Positions 26,633-34,114 of a DNA stretch of 64,000 nt are shown in pieces. The position numbers and the translations under genes are program-made. The stretch is from JAENVU01 sp963801105 (GTDB lineage Bacteria > Actinomycetota > Acidimicrobiia > IMCC26256 > JAENVU01). The notes under the pieces were generated by a model. That model did no database searches, had not been told where the DNA came from, and saw nothing but the letters and a program-made list of their open reading frames with translations. The stretch spans positions 2,356,001 through 2,420,000 of the forward strand of contig CAWDDH010000003.1 of NCBI GenBank assembly GCA_963801105.1, given 5' to 3'. How positions within the stretch are numbered: position 1 is the stretch's first letter; every line of letters begins with the position of its first letter.

Positions 26633-27686
26633 GTGAGAGACGTTGCCGTCATCTCCTTCGCCCAGGAGACCGCCGAGCGCGACCGTGAGCGCAACGAGGT
26701 GGAGTTCATCATCCCGGTCGTCCAGGAGGCCGTCGCCCGCTCGGGCCTGGCCCGCCACGACATCGGGTTCACCATCTCCGGGTCCTGCGACTACCTGAGC
26801 GGCGGGCCGTTCACGTTCGTCCAGGGCCTCGATGCCGCAGGCGCCTGGCCGCCGGTCAAGGAGAGCCACGTCGAGATGGACGCGGCCTGGGCCCTGTACG
26901 AGGCGTGGATCGCGATCCAGACCGGCGAGGTCGACAGCGCGCTGATCTACGGCTTCGGCAAGTCGTCCCTCTCGGACGTCCACCAGGTGTTCACCCTCCA
27001 GACCGACCCGTACACCGTGGCGCCGCTGTGGCCGTCGACGGTGGACCTCGCCGCGTTGCAGGCGAGCGCACTGCTCGTGGGCGGCACCGTGACCGAACGG
27101 GACTTCGCCGAGGTCGCGGCCCGCAGCCGGCGTGACGCCCTCGACAATCCGTACGCGATCCGCGAGCGAGGACGTGGACGCCGACGCGCTGCTCGGGCGG
27201 CCGGTCACGCACGCGCCCCTGCGCGACGCCGACATCGCGCCGGTGACCGACGGATCGTGTGCCGTGGTCATCGCCGCGGCGGAGGTCGCGCGCGAGCAGT
27301 GCGAGCGTCCGGCGTGGATCCGGGGGATCGACCACCGGATCGACGCGCCGCACATCGGCGTCCGGGACCTGACGACGAGCGAGTCGGCCCGGCGCGCCGG
27401 GGAGGAGTCGGGCGCGCTGCAGGGCGGCTTCGACGTCGCCGAGCTGCACGCGCAGTTCAGTCACGACGAGCTGATCCTCCGGGAGGCGCTCGGGCTGAAC
27501 GGCGACACCCGCATCAACCCGTCCGGCGGCGCGCTGGGCGCCGACCCGGTCATGGCCACGGGCCTGATCCGCATCGGCGAGGTGGCCGCGCGGATCTTTT
27601 CGCGCGAGGTCGGGCGCGGGCTCGCCCACGCGACCCAGGGTCCGTGCCTGCAACAGAACCTCGTGTGCATCCTGGAGGGGGAGTGA
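26633..27686 (+). CDS. SCP2-type thiolase, Ltp4-like (+1 break), 350 aa
   Basis: GTG 26633 follows AGGAGCAG. The N-terminus VRDVAVISFAQETAERDRER and ARSGLARHDIGFTISGSCDY are typical of SCP2-type thiolases. The frame is lost between 27160 and 27170 by one extra base and resumes in SEDVDADALLGRPVTHAP, ending with CLQQNLVCILEGE. The segment equivalent to the nucleophile region (HVEMDAAWALYEAW) has no Cys, as also seems true of the neighbouring thiolase. Its stop overlaps the start of the next thiolase (TGATG). In mycobacteria this pair is thought to act on steroid-derived acyl-CoA; the precise reaction here is unproven. Confidence 0.84.
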
Positions 27687-28853
27687 TGGGTGCCGTCCGC
27701 ACCGCCGTCATCGGGGTCGGTCAGACCCGCCATGTGTCGGCCCGGCACGACGTGTCGATGGCCGGGCTCGTCCGCGAGGCTGCGCTCGAGGCGCTCGCCG
27801 ACGCGGGCATGGACTTCGGCGACATCGACGCCGTGGTCGTCGGCAAGGCGCCCGACACGTTCGAGGGCGTCGTCATGCCCGAGCTGTACCTGGCCGACGC
27901 GCTCGGCGCGGTGGGCAAGCCGCTGCTGCGGGTCCACACGGCGGGCTCGGTGGGGGGGTCGACCGCGATCGTCGCCGCGAAGCTCGTGATGGCGGGCGTG
28001 CACAAGCGCGTGCTGACCGTCTCGTTCGAGAAGCAGTCCGAGAGCAACGCGACCTGGGGGCTGTCGGTGCAGATGCCGTTCAGCGCTCCGCTCGTCGCCG
28101 GTGCCGGCGGCTACTTCGCACCGCTGATCCGCGCGTACATCGCCCGCTCCGGCGCGCCCCGCCACATCGGTCACCTCGTCGCGGTCAAGGACCGCCTCGC
28201 GGCGCTGCGGAACCCGAAGGCGCACCTGCACCTGCCCGACATCGACCTCCAGACCGTCGAGGAGTCGTTCCTGCTCTGGGACCCGCTCCGGTACCTCGAC
28301 ACGTGCCCCAGCTCGGACGGCGCGATGGCGCTGGTGATCGGCGCCGAGGACGTGGCCGACGCGGCGCCCTCGACCCGCCGCCTGGATCCACGGCACCGCG
28401 ATGCGCTCCGAGCCGACGATGTTCGCGGGCCGGGACCAGGTGAACCCGCAGGCGGGCCGGGACTGCGCGGCCGACGTGTACGCGCAGGCCGGCATCACCA
28501 ACCCCCGCGAGGACTTCGACTGCGCCGAGGTCTACGTGCCGTTCTCGTGGTACGAGCCGATGTGGCTCGAGAACCTCGGGTTCTGCGCCGAGGGCGACGG
28601 GTGGAAGCTCACCGAGGCGGGAGCCACGGCGCCCGACGGCGACATCCCCTGGAACCCGTCGGGCGGTGTGCTGTCGTCGAATCCGATCGGCGCGAGCGGG
28701 ATGATCCGCTTCGGCGAGGCCGCACAGCAGGTCCGTGAGCGCGCCGGCGACTTCCAGGTGCCGCTGCGGACGGGGAAGGCGCTCGGCCACGCGTACGGTG
28801 GTGGCTCGCAGTTCTTCAGCATGTGGGTCGTCGGGAACGAGAAGCCCGCCTGA
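27686..28853 (+). CDS. SCP2-type thiolase, Ltp3-like (+1 break), 388 aa
   Basis: ATG 27686 starts MGAVRTAVIGVGQTRHVSAR. The core VHTAGSVGGSTAIVAAKLVM is the thiolase nucleophile region, but the Cys position is filled by Val. Later parts include GRDCAADVYAQAGITNPRED, NPSGGVLSSNPIGASGMIR and a final HAYGGGSQFFSMWVV. An extra A near 28373 breaks the frame; removing it gives PSPAAWIHGTAMRSEPTMF. The length matches the Ltp3 group. It ends the KstR-linked ligase-DUF35-thiolase-thiolase operon. Without the Cys, it may act as a subunit or retro-aldolase-like partner instead of a classic thiolase; that is an inference. Confidence 0.84.
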
Positions 28854-28902
28854 TCGCGTCCGCGTGGGCGCGACGGCGGGTCGGCAGCAAGGGGGGAGTG
28901 CA

Positions 28903-30303
28903 ATGCGTCGATACCTGGTCGTGATGGTGACAGTGGCGATGGCGGTCGCCGGGACCTCCGGATCCTCGGCCGGGGCTGCGGCGTCCGGCGTGAGCGGTCC
29001 GGTCGTCCCCGCCGCCGCCGCCCAGAGCCACTGGGTCGGGCTCGAGTCCTCGGGGTTGACCGAGGACGAGTGGTTCCTCGACGGCGTCGCGACCGCGTAC
29101 GCGCCCGTCGGCACGTGGACCGCGAACGGCGTGTGGCCCGCGCAGCCCACGACGCACGCCGACTTCCGGACCCGACTGCTGGTCCGGCGGCCGACGGACC
29201 CCGCGGCGTTCAACGGCACCGTCGTCGTCGAGTGGGACAACGTGTCGGCCGGCTTCGACACCGGTCCGACCTGGACCGCGGCGATCGACGAGCTGCTGCG
29301 ACGCGGGTACGCGTACGTCGGAGTGAGCGCGCAGAAGGTCGGCGTCGAGCAGATGAAGACGTCGAACGCGGCGCGCTACGGCTCGCTGAACCACCCCGGC
29401 GACGCCTACTCGTACGACATCTTCACCCAGGCGGCGCGTGCGCTCCGTGGCCAGCCGGGCGCGTTGCTGCTGCCGGGGCTCCCGGTGCAGAAGCTCATCG
29501 CCGTCGGCGAGTCGCAGAGCGCGGCGCGCATGGTGACCTACATCAACGCGGTGCAACCGCTCGCGCGCGCGTACAACGGCTATCTCGTCTACTCGCGTTT
29601 GGCGGGGGCCGCGTCGATCGCCGACGGCGTCGGGATGCCGGCGAACCCCGTGATCCGGGCCGACACCGCGCGGATCATCGACGTGCAGACCGAGGGCGAT
29701 CTCGTCGTGCTGCGGTCGCACCTCGCACGTCAGGCCGACAGCGGTCGGTTCCGGCTCTGGGAGGTCGCGGGCGGATCCCACGCCGACGAGCACACGCTGA
29801 ACCCGAAGAACCCGCCGGTCGCGAGCGTCGCCGGCGCTCCGTGCGAGTTCCGGATGAACTCGGCTCGCACCCACTTCGTCGTGGGCGCCGCGGTCCACGC
29901 GCTCGATCGTTGGACCCGCGGGCTGGGCGCGCCGGGCCGGGCGCCACGACTGCGGCTCACGCCCGACGCCGAGACGGCTCCGGACCCGATCGTGCGCGAC
30001 CGCGACGGTCTCGCGCGCGGCGGCATCCGGTTGCCTCAGATCAGCGTGCCGACCGCGCGGGTCGACGGGCTGGTCAACCCGGCGGCGCCGGGTGCACCCG
30101 ACCTCTTCGTAGCGTTCTGCCGGCTGTTCGGTCGCACGATCCCGTTCGACCGGGCGACGCTCGACGCCCGCTATCCGAGTCGCGTCAACTACGCGTTGAC
30201 CGTGTACTGGTATGCGGTCGTGGACGCGAACCGCGGCTTCCTCAACCAGGAGGACCCGCCCCAGCTGCTCTGGGAGGCGGCCACCAGCGACATCGGCACG
30301 TAG
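28903..30303 (+). CDS. Secreted alpha/beta-hydrolase domain protein, 466 aa
   Basis: ATG 28903 follows a GGGGGGAG ribosome site. Residues 1-25 form a signal peptide (MRRYLVVMVTVAMAVAGTSG then Ala-rich). The mature protein matches the alpha/beta-hydrolase-10 type (NGTVVVEWDNVSAGFDTGPT; the G-x-S-x-S nucleophile elbow VGESQSAARMVTYIN; catalytic His in GGSHADEHTL). The family includes secreted esterases of unknown physiological substrate. It lies 50 bp downstream of the thiolase operon and may be a separate transcript. A role in extracellular ester hydrolysis is inferred. Confidence 0.87.
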   Translation: MRRYLVVMVTVAMAVAGTSGSSAGAAASGVSGPVVPAAAAQSHWVGLESSGLTEDEWFLDGVATAYAPVGTWTANGVWPAQPTTHADFRTRLLVRRPTDPAAFNGTVVVEWDNVSAGFDTGPTWTAAIDELLRRGYAYVGVSAQKVGVEQMKTSNAARYGSLNHPGDAYSYDIFTQAARALRGQPGALLLPGLPVQKLIAVGESQSAARMVTYINAVQPLARAYNGYLVYSRLAGAASIADGVGMPANPVIRADTARIIDVQTEGDLVVLRSHLARQADSGRFRLWEVAGGSHADEHTLNPKNPPVASVAGAPCEFRMNSARTHFVVGAAVHALDRWTRGLGAPGRAPRLRLTPDAETAPDPIVRDRDGLARGGIRLPQISVPTARVDGLVNPAAPGAPDLFVAFCRLFGRTIPFDRATLDARYPSRVNYALTVYWYAVVDANRGFLNQEDPPQLLWEAATSDIGT

Positions 30304-30309
30304 CGGCGC

Positions 30310-31020
30310 TCAGACGGCGCGGGCCGCGAGCGCCCGCGCGACCTCGGCGAGGTGGGTCACCCGGATCCCGTCGAAGTCGGCGTGGTCGTCGTAGGGGTCG
30401 ACGAGCACCGGCGTGATGCCCGCGGCGCGGGCGCCGTCGGCGTCGGCGGCCGGGGTGTCGCCGACGTGGATCGCGCGGTCCGGTGGCACGCCCCCGAGTC
30501 GCGCGAGCGCGATCTCGAAGATCCGGGGATCGGGCTTGGACGCACCGACGACCGAAGAATCGAGGATCGCGTCCATCGCCACCCCGGTACCGGCACCGAT
30601 CTGACAGATGCCGTCGGCGGCGAGCTGGGCCTCCACCGAGCCGTCCGCGTTCGACACGACGGCCAGCTTCACGCCGGTGGCGGCCATCGCGCGCAGCGCC
30701 TCCGGCGCGCCCGGGACGATCCGGGTCCAGACCCCGCCGGTCGTGAACTCGTTCAGCAGCACCTCGGCGATCTCCTCGACCCGCCCGTCGGCGCCGAGGG
30801 CCCTGGCGTAGCCCCGGTTGTAGGCGAGCCAGATCTGCCGATCGCCCTCGTGGAAGTCGGTGAGCCCGCGCACGCCCGCGTAGTGCGCCCGGTCGAGGTC
30901 GTCGGGGTCCACCTCGAGCCCGGCGCGGGCCAGGGCCGCGGTGATGCGATCGTGGTCGGGGAGGTGGAAGACGCCCCCCACGTCGAGCAGCACGGCGTCG
31001 ACCGGTTCGGGAAGCTCCAT
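30310..31020 (-). CDS. HAD-superfamily hydrolase with a modified motif I, 236 aa
   Basis: ATG 31020 starts MELPEPVDAVLLDVGGVFHL. Motif I is DVGGV: the nucleophile Asp is present, but the usual second Asp (acid/base, two residues on) is Gly. Motif II is KLAVVSNADGS, motif III has Lys in GASKPDPRIFEI, and motif IV is AIHVGDTPAADADGA, with the helical cap between. This is a subfamily IA fold. Loss of the acid/base Asp suggests weak or non-hydrolytic chemistry. The gene is leaderless (TACCAT 7 nt before ATG) and divergent from the aminotransferase; the substrate is unknown. Confidence 0.82.
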   Translation of the reverse strand: MELPEPVDAVLLDVGGVFHLPDHDRITAALARAGLEVDPDDLDRAHYAGVRGLTDFHEGDRQIWLAYNRGYARALGADGRVEEIAEVLLNEFTTGGVWTRIVPGAPEALRAMAATGVKLAVVSNADGSVEAQLAADGICQIGAGTGVAMDAILDSSVVGASKPDPRIFEIALARLGGVPPDRAIHVGDTPAADADGARAAGITPVLVDPYDDHADFDGIRVTHLAEVARALAARAV

Positions 31021-31027
31021 CGGCCTG

Positions 31028-31069
31028 ATGGTAACGAGCCCCGGGATCGGCAGAGGCGGGCGCTACCCT
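31028..31069. promoter_or_regulatory. Divergent leaderless promoters for HAD and aminotransferase genes
   Basis: TACCCT (31064-31069) lies 7 nt before ATG 31077 on the plus strand, and TACCAT (31033-31028, minus strand) lies 7 nt before ATG 31020. Neither start has a ribosome site. Two -10 elements share the 56-bp gap. Confidence 0.6.
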
Positions 31070-31076
31070 CGACGCG

Positions 31077-32252
31077 ATGGAGTTCCGTCGCATCCACGCC
31101 CTCCCGCCGTACGCGTTCGCCGAGATCGACGCGCTGAAGATGGCGGCCCGGCGATCCGACGTGGACGTCATCGACCTCGGGTTCGGCAACCCGGACATCC
31201 CGTCGCCCGCGATCGCGGTCGAGAAGCTGGCCGAGGCCGCGCAGAACCCCCGCAACCACCGGTACTCCGCGACCCGGGGTGTTCCCCGCCTCCGGCTCGC
31301 GATCACCGACCTGTACCAGAGGAAGTTCGGCGTGGACCTCGACCCCGAGACCCAGGCCTGCGTGACCATCGGCGCCAAGGAGGGCTTCTCCCACCTCATG
31401 TGGGTCCTGCTCGGCCCGGGCGACACCGCGCTGGTTCCGAGCCCGTCGTACCCGATCCACATCTGGGGTCCGATCCTCGCCGGCGCGGGCGTGCACTACG
31501 TCCGCATGGGACCGGGCGAGGACTTCTTCGCCAACCTGCACGCGGCCTGGGAGCAGGCGTGGCCGCGACCGCGCGTGGTGGTGATGTCGTTCCCGCACAA
31601 CCCGACGGGAACGTGCGTGGACCTCGCCTTCATGACCCGCATGGTCCAGTTCGCTCGTGACCACGGCGTGCTCCTCGTGCACGACTTCGCGTACGCCGAC
31701 CTCGGCTTCGACGGGTACGACCCGCCGTCGCTGCTCCAGGTCCCGGGCGCGGAGGACGTCGCGGTCGAGATCTACAGCCTGACCAAGAGCTTCTCGATGG
31801 CGGGTTGGCGCGTGGGCTTCATGCTCGGCAACGCCGAGGTCGTCGGGGCGCTGGCGCGGCTGAAGAGCTACCTCGACTACGGCACGTTCCAGCCCATCCA
31901 GATCGCATCGATCGTCGCGATGAACGAGGCGCCCGACTACCCGGCCGAGGTCAACAAGATCTACCTCGGCCGGCGGGACGCGCTGGTCGACGGGCTCGCC
32001 CGTATCGGGTGGGACATCCCGAAGCCGAAGGGCACCATGTTCGTCTGGGCCCCGCTCCCCGGGCCCTACGAAGAGATGGGCAGCCTCGAGTTCGCCAAGA
32101 TGCTGGTGCAGGAGGCGAAGGTCGCCGTCTCTCCCGGCGTCGGCTTCGGTCCGGGCGGCGAGGGGTTCGTCCGCTTCGCCCTGGTGGAGAACGAGCAGCG
32201 AATCGGTCAGGCCATCCGCGGCATCCGCCGCGCGCTGACCAAGCTCGGCTGA
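31077..32252 (+). CDS. Class I aminotransferase (AlaA/LL-DAP-aminotransferase-like), 391 aa
   Basis: ATG 31077 is leaderless. The protein has fold-type I PLP features: FPHNPTGTCVDL (Asn-Pro contacts), DFAYADLGFDGYDPPSLL (Asp and Tyr contacts) and the cofactor Lys in YSLTKSFSMAGWRVGFMLG. The sequence opens MEFRRIHALPPYAFAEIDAL and runs to 391 residues, matching glutamate-pyruvate or related aminotransferases. It converts an amino acid and a 2-oxo acid to their counterparts. A hairpin at 32282-32311 follows it. The substrate is uncertain; alanine aminotransferase is the most likely. Confidence 0.88.
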   Translation: MEFRRIHALPPYAFAEIDALKMAARRSDVDVIDLGFGNPDIPSPAIAVEKLAEAAQNPRNHRYSATRGVPRLRLAITDLYQRKFGVDLDPETQACVTIGAKEGFSHLMWVLLGPGDTALVPSPSYPIHIWGPILAGAGVHYVRMGPGEDFFANLHAAWEQAWPRPRVVVMSFPHNPTGTCVDLAFMTRMVQFARDHGVLLVHDFAYADLGFDGYDPPSLLQVPGAEDVAVEIYSLTKSFSMAGWRVGFMLGNAEVVGALARLKSYLDYGTFQPIQIASIVAMNEAPDYPAEVNKIYLGRRDALVDGLARIGWDIPKPKGTMFVWAPLPGPYEEMGSLEFAKMLVQEAKVAVSPGVGFGPGGEGFVRFALVENEQRIGQAIRGIRRALTKLG

Positions 32253-32281
32253 CCACTCGCCGCCGGCACCGCACTCACCGT

Positions 32282-32311
32282 GGCCTCCGGGCGCCTCTGG
32301 ACGCGGAGGCC
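32282..32311. terminator. Inverted repeat after aminotransferase gene
   Basis: ggcctccg (32282-32289) and cggaggcc (32304-32311) form a perfect 8-bp stem with a 14-nt loop, between the aminotransferase stop and the acyltransferase gene. TAGAGT (32312-32317) follows and may be the next gene's -10. A terminator is plausible, but no T tract is visible. Confidence 0.42.
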
Positions 32312-32344
32312 TAGAGTCGGACGCACTGTCGCCGGGGGAGCGCT

Positions 32345-33052
32345 GTGGCCTACTGGATCCTGAAGATCGTGCTGACGCCGATCCTGTACGTGGTGTACCG
32401 CATCCGCGTGGAGGGCAAGGAGCATCTGCCCCGGGACGGTGCCGTGATCCTGGCGGCGAACCACCGCTCGTTCCTCGACTCGATCTTCATCCCGCTGCTC
32501 GTGGGGCGTCGGGTGACCTTCGTCGCGAAGGCGGAGTACTTCGACGACCCGAAGACCGCGTGGTTCTTCCGGGCCGTCGGGCAGATCCCGATCCGTCGAG
32601 AGGGCGGCGACGCCTCGGAGGGCGCGCTCGCCGCCGCGACCGAGGTGCTCGAGGGCGGCGGCGTCTTCGGGATCTACCCGGAGGGCACCCGCACCCGCGA
32701 CGGCTATCTGCACAAGGGCAAGACGGGTGTCGCCCGGCTCGCGCTGGCGACCGGCGCCCCGATCGTGCCCGTCGGGTTGATCGGCAGCGACGAGTGCCAG
32801 CCCACCGACGCGAAGCTGCCGCGCCTGTTCAAGCGGGTGACGATCCGCTTCGGTCCGCCGCTCTCGATGGGCCACTACGCCGGACGTGAGCGCGACCGGC
32901 TGGTGCTCCGACAGATCACCGACGAGCTGATGTTCGAGCTCTGCGAGCTGTCGGGCTACGAGTACCGCGACACCTACGCCAGCAAGTCCGACGCCCCCGG
33001 CGGCCACGACTTCCCCGAGCCCGCGGCCGAGGTCGCGAAGCTCGCGTCCTGA
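32345..33052 (+). CDS. PlsC-type 1-acylglycerol-3-phosphate acyltransferase, 235 aa
   Basis: GTG 32345, downstream of GGGGGAG, starts VAYWILKIVLTPILYVVYRI, a membrane-associating helix. The acyltransferase motifs are ANHRSFLDSIF (NHx4D catalytic), IRREGGDA (second motif region), and GIYPEGTRTRDG (EGTR substrate-binding), followed by PIVPVGL. PlsC enzymes acylate lysophosphatidic acid to phosphatidic acid at the cytoplasmic membrane. It is alone in its direction with a GNAT gene 18 bp downstream. The acyl donor and the exact lyso-lipid are not determinable. Confidence 0.9.
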   Translation: MAYWILKIVLTPILYVVYRIRVEGKEHLPRDGAVILAANHRSFLDSIFIPLLVGRRVTFVAKAEYFDDPKTAWFFRAVGQIPIRREGGDASEGALAAATEVLEGGGVFGIYPEGTRTRDGYLHKGKTGVARLALATGAPIVPVGLIGSDECQPTDAKLPRLFKRVTIRFGPPLSMGHYAGRERDRLVLRQITDELMFELCELSGYEYRDTYASKSDAPGGHDFPEPAAEVAKLAS

Positions 33053-33069
33053 GCGCCACCGCAGTCGGG

Positions 33070-33600
33070 ATGCGCGTGGAGGTGATCGCGACCGGCGATC
33101 TCGATGCACCCCGGCGCGCGGCGATCATCGAGGTGTGCAACGCCGCGAACGACACCGAGGCGTTCGATGAGCTGTTCGATCTCGCCACCGACGGCCTGCA
33201 CGCGGTCGGGACGGTGGGCGGAGGCGTCGTGAGCCATGCCGTCGCCACGACCCGATGGCTGGCGCCCGACGGGATGGGGGAGTTGCGCACCGCGTACCTC
33301 GACGCGGTGGCGACCGCGCCCGCGCACCAGGGATCGGGCTACGGGAGCCGCGTCGTCGCGCGGCTCGGGGCAGCGGTCACGGGGTTCCGGATCGCCGCCC
33401 TCCAGACCGACATCACCGGCTTCTACGCCCGTCTCGGCTGGGAGGAATGGCGCGGCCCGCTGGCCGGCCGTGACGGCGATCGGCGGATCCCGACGCCCGA
33501 TCAGCGCGGGGTGATGGTGCTGCGGCTCCCGGACACCCCGGCGCTGGATCTCGACGCCGGTCTCAGCATCGAGTGCCAGCCGCACCGCATCTGGGAGTAG
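33070..33600 (+). CDS. GNAT acetyltransferase, AAC(2')-like, 176 aa
   Basis: ATG 33070 starts a single GNAT domain: DAVATAPAHQGSGYGSRVVA is the acetyl-CoA-binding Q/R-x-x-G-x-G/A loop, and FYARLGWEEWRGPL is the penultimate strand-helix. The C-terminus (RIPTPDQRGVMVLRLPDTPA, then LSIECQPHRIWE) parallels that of aminoglycoside 2'-N-acetyltransferases (TPDDDGTVFVLP...CDWRAGDVW in AAC(2')-Ic, as I recall it). Chromosomal AAC(2') enzymes of actinobacteria acetylate aminoglycosides weakly and probably have a housekeeping substrate. Resistance here is not established. Confidence 0.8.
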   Translation: MRVEVIATGDLDAPRRAAIIEVCNAANDTEAFDELFDLATDGLHAVGTVGGGVVSHAVATTRWLAPDGMGELRTAYLDAVATAPAHQGSGYGSRVVARLGAAVTGFRIAALQTDITGFYARLGWEEWRGPLAGRDGDRRIPTPDQRGVMVLRLPDTPALDLDAGLSIECQPHRIWE

Positions 33601-33606
33601 TGGGCG

Positions 33607-33990
33607 GTGGAACCGGTCTGCATCACGATCGAATGTCTCGATCCCGAGTCGCTCGCGTCGTTCTGGGACCGGGCGATCGGCGGGCTCGGTGTCGAGCCGG
33701 GCGGCGACGGCGCGAGCGCGATCTGCCGACCGGCCGACGGGGTTCCGTACCTCGAGTTCGTCCGCGTGCCGGAGGCCGAGGCGGGCAAGAACCGACTGCA
33801 CCTCGGATGCAGCGCCGGTGCGCTGCGCGACCTCGACGCCGAGGTCGCGCGCCTGGTGGGCATCGGGGCGTCGGTCGCGTGGGAGGAGGAGTTCCCGCCG
33901 GACGTCGCGTCGCGGTATCGCAACCTCGTGCTGCGCGACCCGGAGGGCAACGAGTTCTGTCTCGGCGCGGGCGATCCGACCGGCATCTGA
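33607..33990 (+). CDS. VOC-superfamily (glyoxalase-like) protein, 127 aa
   Basis: GTG 33607 starts VEPVCITIECLDPESLASFW, the first beta-alpha-beta unit of a vicinal-oxygen-chelate fold. The metal-site pattern is a Glu in ECLDPE, His in RLHLGCSAG and Glu in RDPEGNEFCL. The protein is a single 127-residue VOC half-module, so it probably dimerises. Substrates range from glyoxalase-type thiols to small antibiotics; none is indicated here. It follows the GNAT gene by 6 bp, so both are probably co-transcribed. Confidence 0.84.
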   Translation: MEPVCITIECLDPESLASFWDRAIGGLGVEPGGDGASAICRPADGVPYLEFVRVPEAEAGKNRLHLGCSAGALRDLDAEVARLVGIGASVAWEEEFPPDVASRYRNLVLRDPEGNEFCLGAGDPTGI

Positions 33991-34008
33991 CGCGCGCGGG
34001 GCTGGAGG

Positions 34009-34020
34009 GTTCCGAGGAAC
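34009..34020. repeat. GTTCC-NN-GGAAC palindrome upstream of DUF222/HNH gene
   Basis: GTTCCGAGGAAC has perfect 5-bp arms around GA. The same palindrome type (GTTCCGCGGAAC) occurs twice inside the 3' end of the following gene (35452-35463, 35491-35502), so the element brackets the gene. Confidence 0.5.
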
Positions 34021-34114
34021 ACTCTGGTCCGGTCGCGTCTCGGAGGGATGGTCACATCTGGGTCGTACGGTCCGCGAACGTCCGGCTGGGTGGGCGTTCG
34101 ACGGGGAGGTTCGT

